64,000 nt of DNA from Marinobacter sp. F4218 (GTDB taxonomy: Bacteria; Pseudomonadota; Gammaproteobacteria; Pseudomonadales; Oleiphilaceae). Made by a program: the position numbers and the translations under genes. The stretch lies in the NCBI RefSeq assembly GCF_019443085.1, contig NZ_JAHZIL010000003.1, positions 186,001-250,000 of the forward strand, in the 5' to 3' direction. The notes under the pieces were generated by a model that did no database searches, was not told the DNA's origin, and worked only from the letters and a program-made list of their open reading frames with translations. Below are positions 62,053-64,000 of the stretch, piece after piece. How positions within the stretch are numbered: position 1 is the stretch's first letter; each line of letters starts with the position of its first letter.

Positions 62053-63408
62053 ATGAAACTACCGACTGGCCAACAACCGCCCCAACCCGCCGGGCAAACC
62101 CCGATCTCACCGGCCCGCGCGGCAACGGTGAATGCGGCAGGCGCGGACAACCCGCAGCCCTCTGCGCGACAACAGCTTGATGCGCTGCAGCTGGCCAACC
62201 GGCAAGCCACACTGGCACGGGTCGCCGAAATCATCAATCGTCAGGGCCAGGCGACTTCCGAGGTGTTGCTGGACGTCCGCGGCAAATCACTGCTGGTCGA
62301 AGCCGCCATTGGCAACACCAGACTGGAAACCGGTGACTGGGTCAAGGTCATGCGGGCCGGCAATGAACTCCAGTTGATGGGAAAATTGGCACCGGCACAG
62401 GAAACCGGAATCGCCCGGGCCCTGGTTCAGCACATGCCCTGGCAGCAGAATCTGGAGGGCGGACTCACGAAATTGCTGGCCAGCCTGAGCCAGGGGTTGA
62501 AACCAGACCCGAGTCCCGGCCAGTTGCCCTCTGCCAGACCGTCCCAACCCTTGCCTGAGGCGGCCCGCCAGAGCATCCAGCAGGTGCTCGCCCGCCTGCC
62601 CGCAAGCGCCAGTCTCATGCCCGGCAGCGGACGTCAGGAGCAACCACTGCAACAGATCAAACAATGGATCGCCGAAAGCGGCCTGTTTGCCGAATCGAGG
62701 CTGGTTCAAACCCCATCGGCCACATTGCCGGATCTGAAACTGGCAGTCGGGCGAGTCATTACAGCCCTCCTGACCCAGCAGGGAAACGGTCCGGAGCACT
62801 TTAACCGGCTGACGCCACTGGCCAGCCCGGAACTCGTTCAGGCCCCCCTGAACTTTCCCCAGGCCAGCCCCCGGGCACCGGCTCAATCCGCCAACGGCGA
62901 AGCTACCACCGTCGGCCAGATGCTCCGACTACTGGCGGGCATGCTGAACCGGATTACCGTGAATCAGCTCCACAGCCAGGTTCTGACGGCGAGGACCGGC
63001 GGTGACGCACCGGCGCCCCTGTCTACCCTGCTGCTGGAGCTGCCATGGGTCACCCCCCAGAACGAACCGCGGGTTGCGCAGTTGCGCCTCGAACAGTATC
63101 CCGAGGACCGCGGAACCCAGGAGCAACAGCACAAGGCCTCCGTCAGCGAATGGCGACTCTCGCTGGCCATGGACCTGGATGAAGCCGGCCCCCTGCACTT
63201 TGACGTGGCACTGCGCCAGCAATCGGTCAGCGCCCGGGTCTGGGCCGAGAAGCAGAGCACTCTGCGACAGGTTAACGAGGAATTACCCTTGCTCAGGCAG
63301 AGCCTGACTGACCTGGGGCTGGACGTGACCGATCTGGAGTGTCGAAGAGGCACCCCGCAGGCTTCGGCCACACGCCTTGAACACAGACTGGTGGACACAA
63401 GAGCATGA
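62053..63408 (+). CDS. FliK-like hook-length control domain protein
   Basis: The 451-residue protein is rich in Pro, Gln, Ala and Leu. LLDVRGKSLLVEA near residue 65 and a C-terminal domain (WRLSLAMDLDEAGPLHFDVALRQQSVSARVWAEKQSTLRQVNEELPLLRQSLTDLGLDV) match the Flg_hook region of FliK, which in FliK contacts FlhB to switch export substrate. No flagellar structural gene is adjacent; the FlhB-like gene overlaps its stop. ATG at 62053 is preferred; the frame begins at 61936 inside the divergent ccmA gene. It may be a FliK paralogue rather than FliK itself. Confidence 0.75.
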   Translation: MKLPTGQQPPQPAGQTPISPARAATVNAAGADNPQPSARQQLDALQLANRQATLARVAEIINRQGQATSEVLLDVRGKSLLVEAAIGNTRLETGDWVKVMRAGNELQLMGKLAPAQETGIARALVQHMPWQQNLEGGLTKLLASLSQGLKPDPSPGQLPSARPSQPLPEAARQSIQQVLARLPASASLMPGSGRQEQPLQQIKQWIAESGLFAESRLVQTPSATLPDLKLAVGRVITALLTQQGNGPEHFNRLTPLASPELVQAPLNFPQASPRAPAQSANGEATTVGQMLRLLAGMLNRITVNQLHSQVLTARTGGDAPAPLSTLLLELPWVTPQNEPRVAQLRLEQYPEDRGTQEQQHKASVSEWRLSLAMDLDEAGPLHFDVALRQQSVSARVWAEKQSTLRQVNEELPLLRQSLTDLGLDVTDLECRRGTPQASATRLEHRLVDTRA

Positions 63409-63713
63409 CCGACCGAACCAATGAACACGGCGCCAACGCTGCGGTCGCACTGAAGTACGATGGCGAACAGGCACCGATCATTGCCGCGACCGGTACCCAT
63501 GAACTGGCGGAGGAAATTGTCCGGATAGCCCGGGAGCACAATGTTCCGCTTTATGAGAACGCCGAATTGGCCAGCATCCTGGCCCGACTCTCGCTCAATG
63601 AAGAAATTCCGGAGAGCCTGTACCGGGTGATCGCCGAGATACTGGCATTCGCCTTCCACATCCGGGGCCGGACACCCGACGATGCCCGACCCGCAAACCG
63701 GGAAAGCGACTGA
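63405..63713 (+). CDS. FlhB C-terminal domain-like protein (EscU/YscU/SwU family)
   Basis: The 102-residue soluble protein contains AAVALKYDGEQAPIIAATG, HELAEEIVRIAREHNVPLYENAELASILARL and EEIPESLYRVIAEILAFAF, matching the cytoplasmic substrate-switch domain of FlhB without its membrane part. The autocleavage NPTH of FlhB is replaced (NAA), so self-cleavage is not expected. Its ATG overlaps the stop of the FliK-like gene by 4 bp, pairing two proteins whose counterparts touch in the flagellar export gate. Confidence 0.87.
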   Translation: MTDRTNEHGANAAVALKYDGEQAPIIAATGTHELAEEIVRIAREHNVPLYENAELASILARLSLNEEIPESLYRVIAEILAFAFHIRGRTPDDARPANRESD

Positions 63714-63740
63714 GCGCGCTCCGAAGATTCTAAGGTGGGG

Positions 63741-64000
63741 TTACGCCGCCTGTCGCCGTTTCAAGGCGGATACCAGTTCGGCTTCGGGGCGGGAGATACC
63801 GCAGGTATTCATGAGGTCGTCGATATCGGCACCCAGGTCCACTAAGCGGGAGGCCTCGTCGTAGGAGATTCGCAGCGGGTCGTTCTGGCGCATCTCGTCC
63901 AGTGTGGTTCTCAGTTCGTGAAGCTGTCGTTCGCAGGCGACCAGCCGCTGGCCAACGCCGACGCTGCCGCTGGTGGTCGCGTGCAGTTCCCGGCCAAGGA
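63741..64000 (-). CDS. DUF2802 protein, 3' end only
   Basis: Reading from the window edge on the minus strand, the frame gives VACERQLHELRTTLDEM (coiled-coil-like), then LRISYDEASRLVDLGADIDDLMNTCGISRPEAELVSAL and a stop at 63741. The C-terminal CGISRPEAELV helix-turn is the DUF2802 signature. The start lies outside the window. In Pseudomonas such a gene sits by cheW in the chemotaxis/flagellar region, which suggests that region continues beyond 64000 (inference). Confidence 0.8.
   Translation of the reverse strand, partial: LGRELHATTSGSVGVGQRLVACERQLHELRTTLDEMRQNDPLRISYDEASRLVDLGADIDDLMNTCGISRPEAELVSALKRRQAA

Overview
The window looks like a stretch of core chromosome from a GC-rich marine gammaproteobacterium, most likely Marinobacter or a close relative. 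This is inferred from gene content and order. The order sthA, nqrM, apbE, nqrF to nqrA, long-form GAPDH, mfd, csiV, methylthioinosine phosphorylase matches the Pseudomonas aeruginosa arrangement as I remember it. The PsrA, RlmG, RsmC, CsiV and NAD-GDH sequences are typical of the Pseudomonas/Marinobacter branch. I see no insertion sequence, prophage, integron or CRISPR array. Genes are tightly packed, with many 1 to 14 bp overlaps and several convergent gene pairs that overlap at their 3' ends.

Layout. 1-8.6 kb: the end of ppsR, an M16C metallopeptidase, a small membrane protein, a periplasmic PEGA/MORN-repeat protein followed by a tail-anchored response regulator, a MobA-like nucleotidyltransferase, and a duplicated QueD/PTPS-like protein. 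8.6-10.4 kb: tRNA-Ala and tRNA-Glu with their own promoter, next to gltX. 10.5-15.5 kb: a Zur-boxed znuA, an AEC permease, an SDR, a Mak-type fructokinase and dusA. 15.6-19 kb: tal, a TerB-like protein, a type I-beta DAHP synthase and a glycerophosphodiesterase. 19-29.5 kb, minus strand: the complete Na+-NQR operon (nqrABCDEF) with its maturation genes apbE and nqrM, then sthA, with the long GAPDH upstream. 29.7-34 kb: mfd and csiV. 34-38.3 kb, minus strand: methylthioinosine phosphorylase, an MscS channel, an L,D-transpeptidase, psrA with a double operator, and an unknown membrane protein. 38.5-41.8 kb: riboflavin synthase, two paralogous rRNA guanine-N2 methyltransferases (RlmG and RsmC), and a 57-residue ORF with a strong Shine-Dalgarno. 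41.9-47.5 kb: carbonic anhydrase and the giant NAD-glutamate dehydrogenase. 47.7-54.6 kb: a moxR/bat-type operon (MoxR, DUF58, DUF4381, two VWA proteins, BatD). 54.7-61.9 kb, minus strand: the complete cytochrome c maturation operon ccmABCDEFGHI. 62-64 kb: FliK-like and FlhB-C-like genes, and the 3' end of a DUF2802 gene.

Functional themes. Energy metabolism is prominent: a sodium-pumping NADH dehydrogenase with its flavinylation and iron-insertion factors, soluble transhydrogenase, NAD-GDH, GAPDH, transaldolase and cytochrome c biogenesis. Envelope functions (CsiV, L,D-transpeptidase, MscS, Bat proteins, MORN/PEGA protein) and RNA modification or translation (dusA, rlmG, rsmC, gltX, tRNAs) fill most of the rest. 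The least familiar items are the PTPS protein whose catalytic residues are split between two degenerate copies, the MORN/PEGA plus tail-anchored response regulator pair, the 57-residue ORF, a possible small RNA beside rlmG, and the FliK/FlhB-like pair outside any visible flagellar operon. Gaps over 300 bp without a gene are rare. The main one is the nqrA leader (27632-27982), which holds the nqr promoter and the GAPDH terminator.
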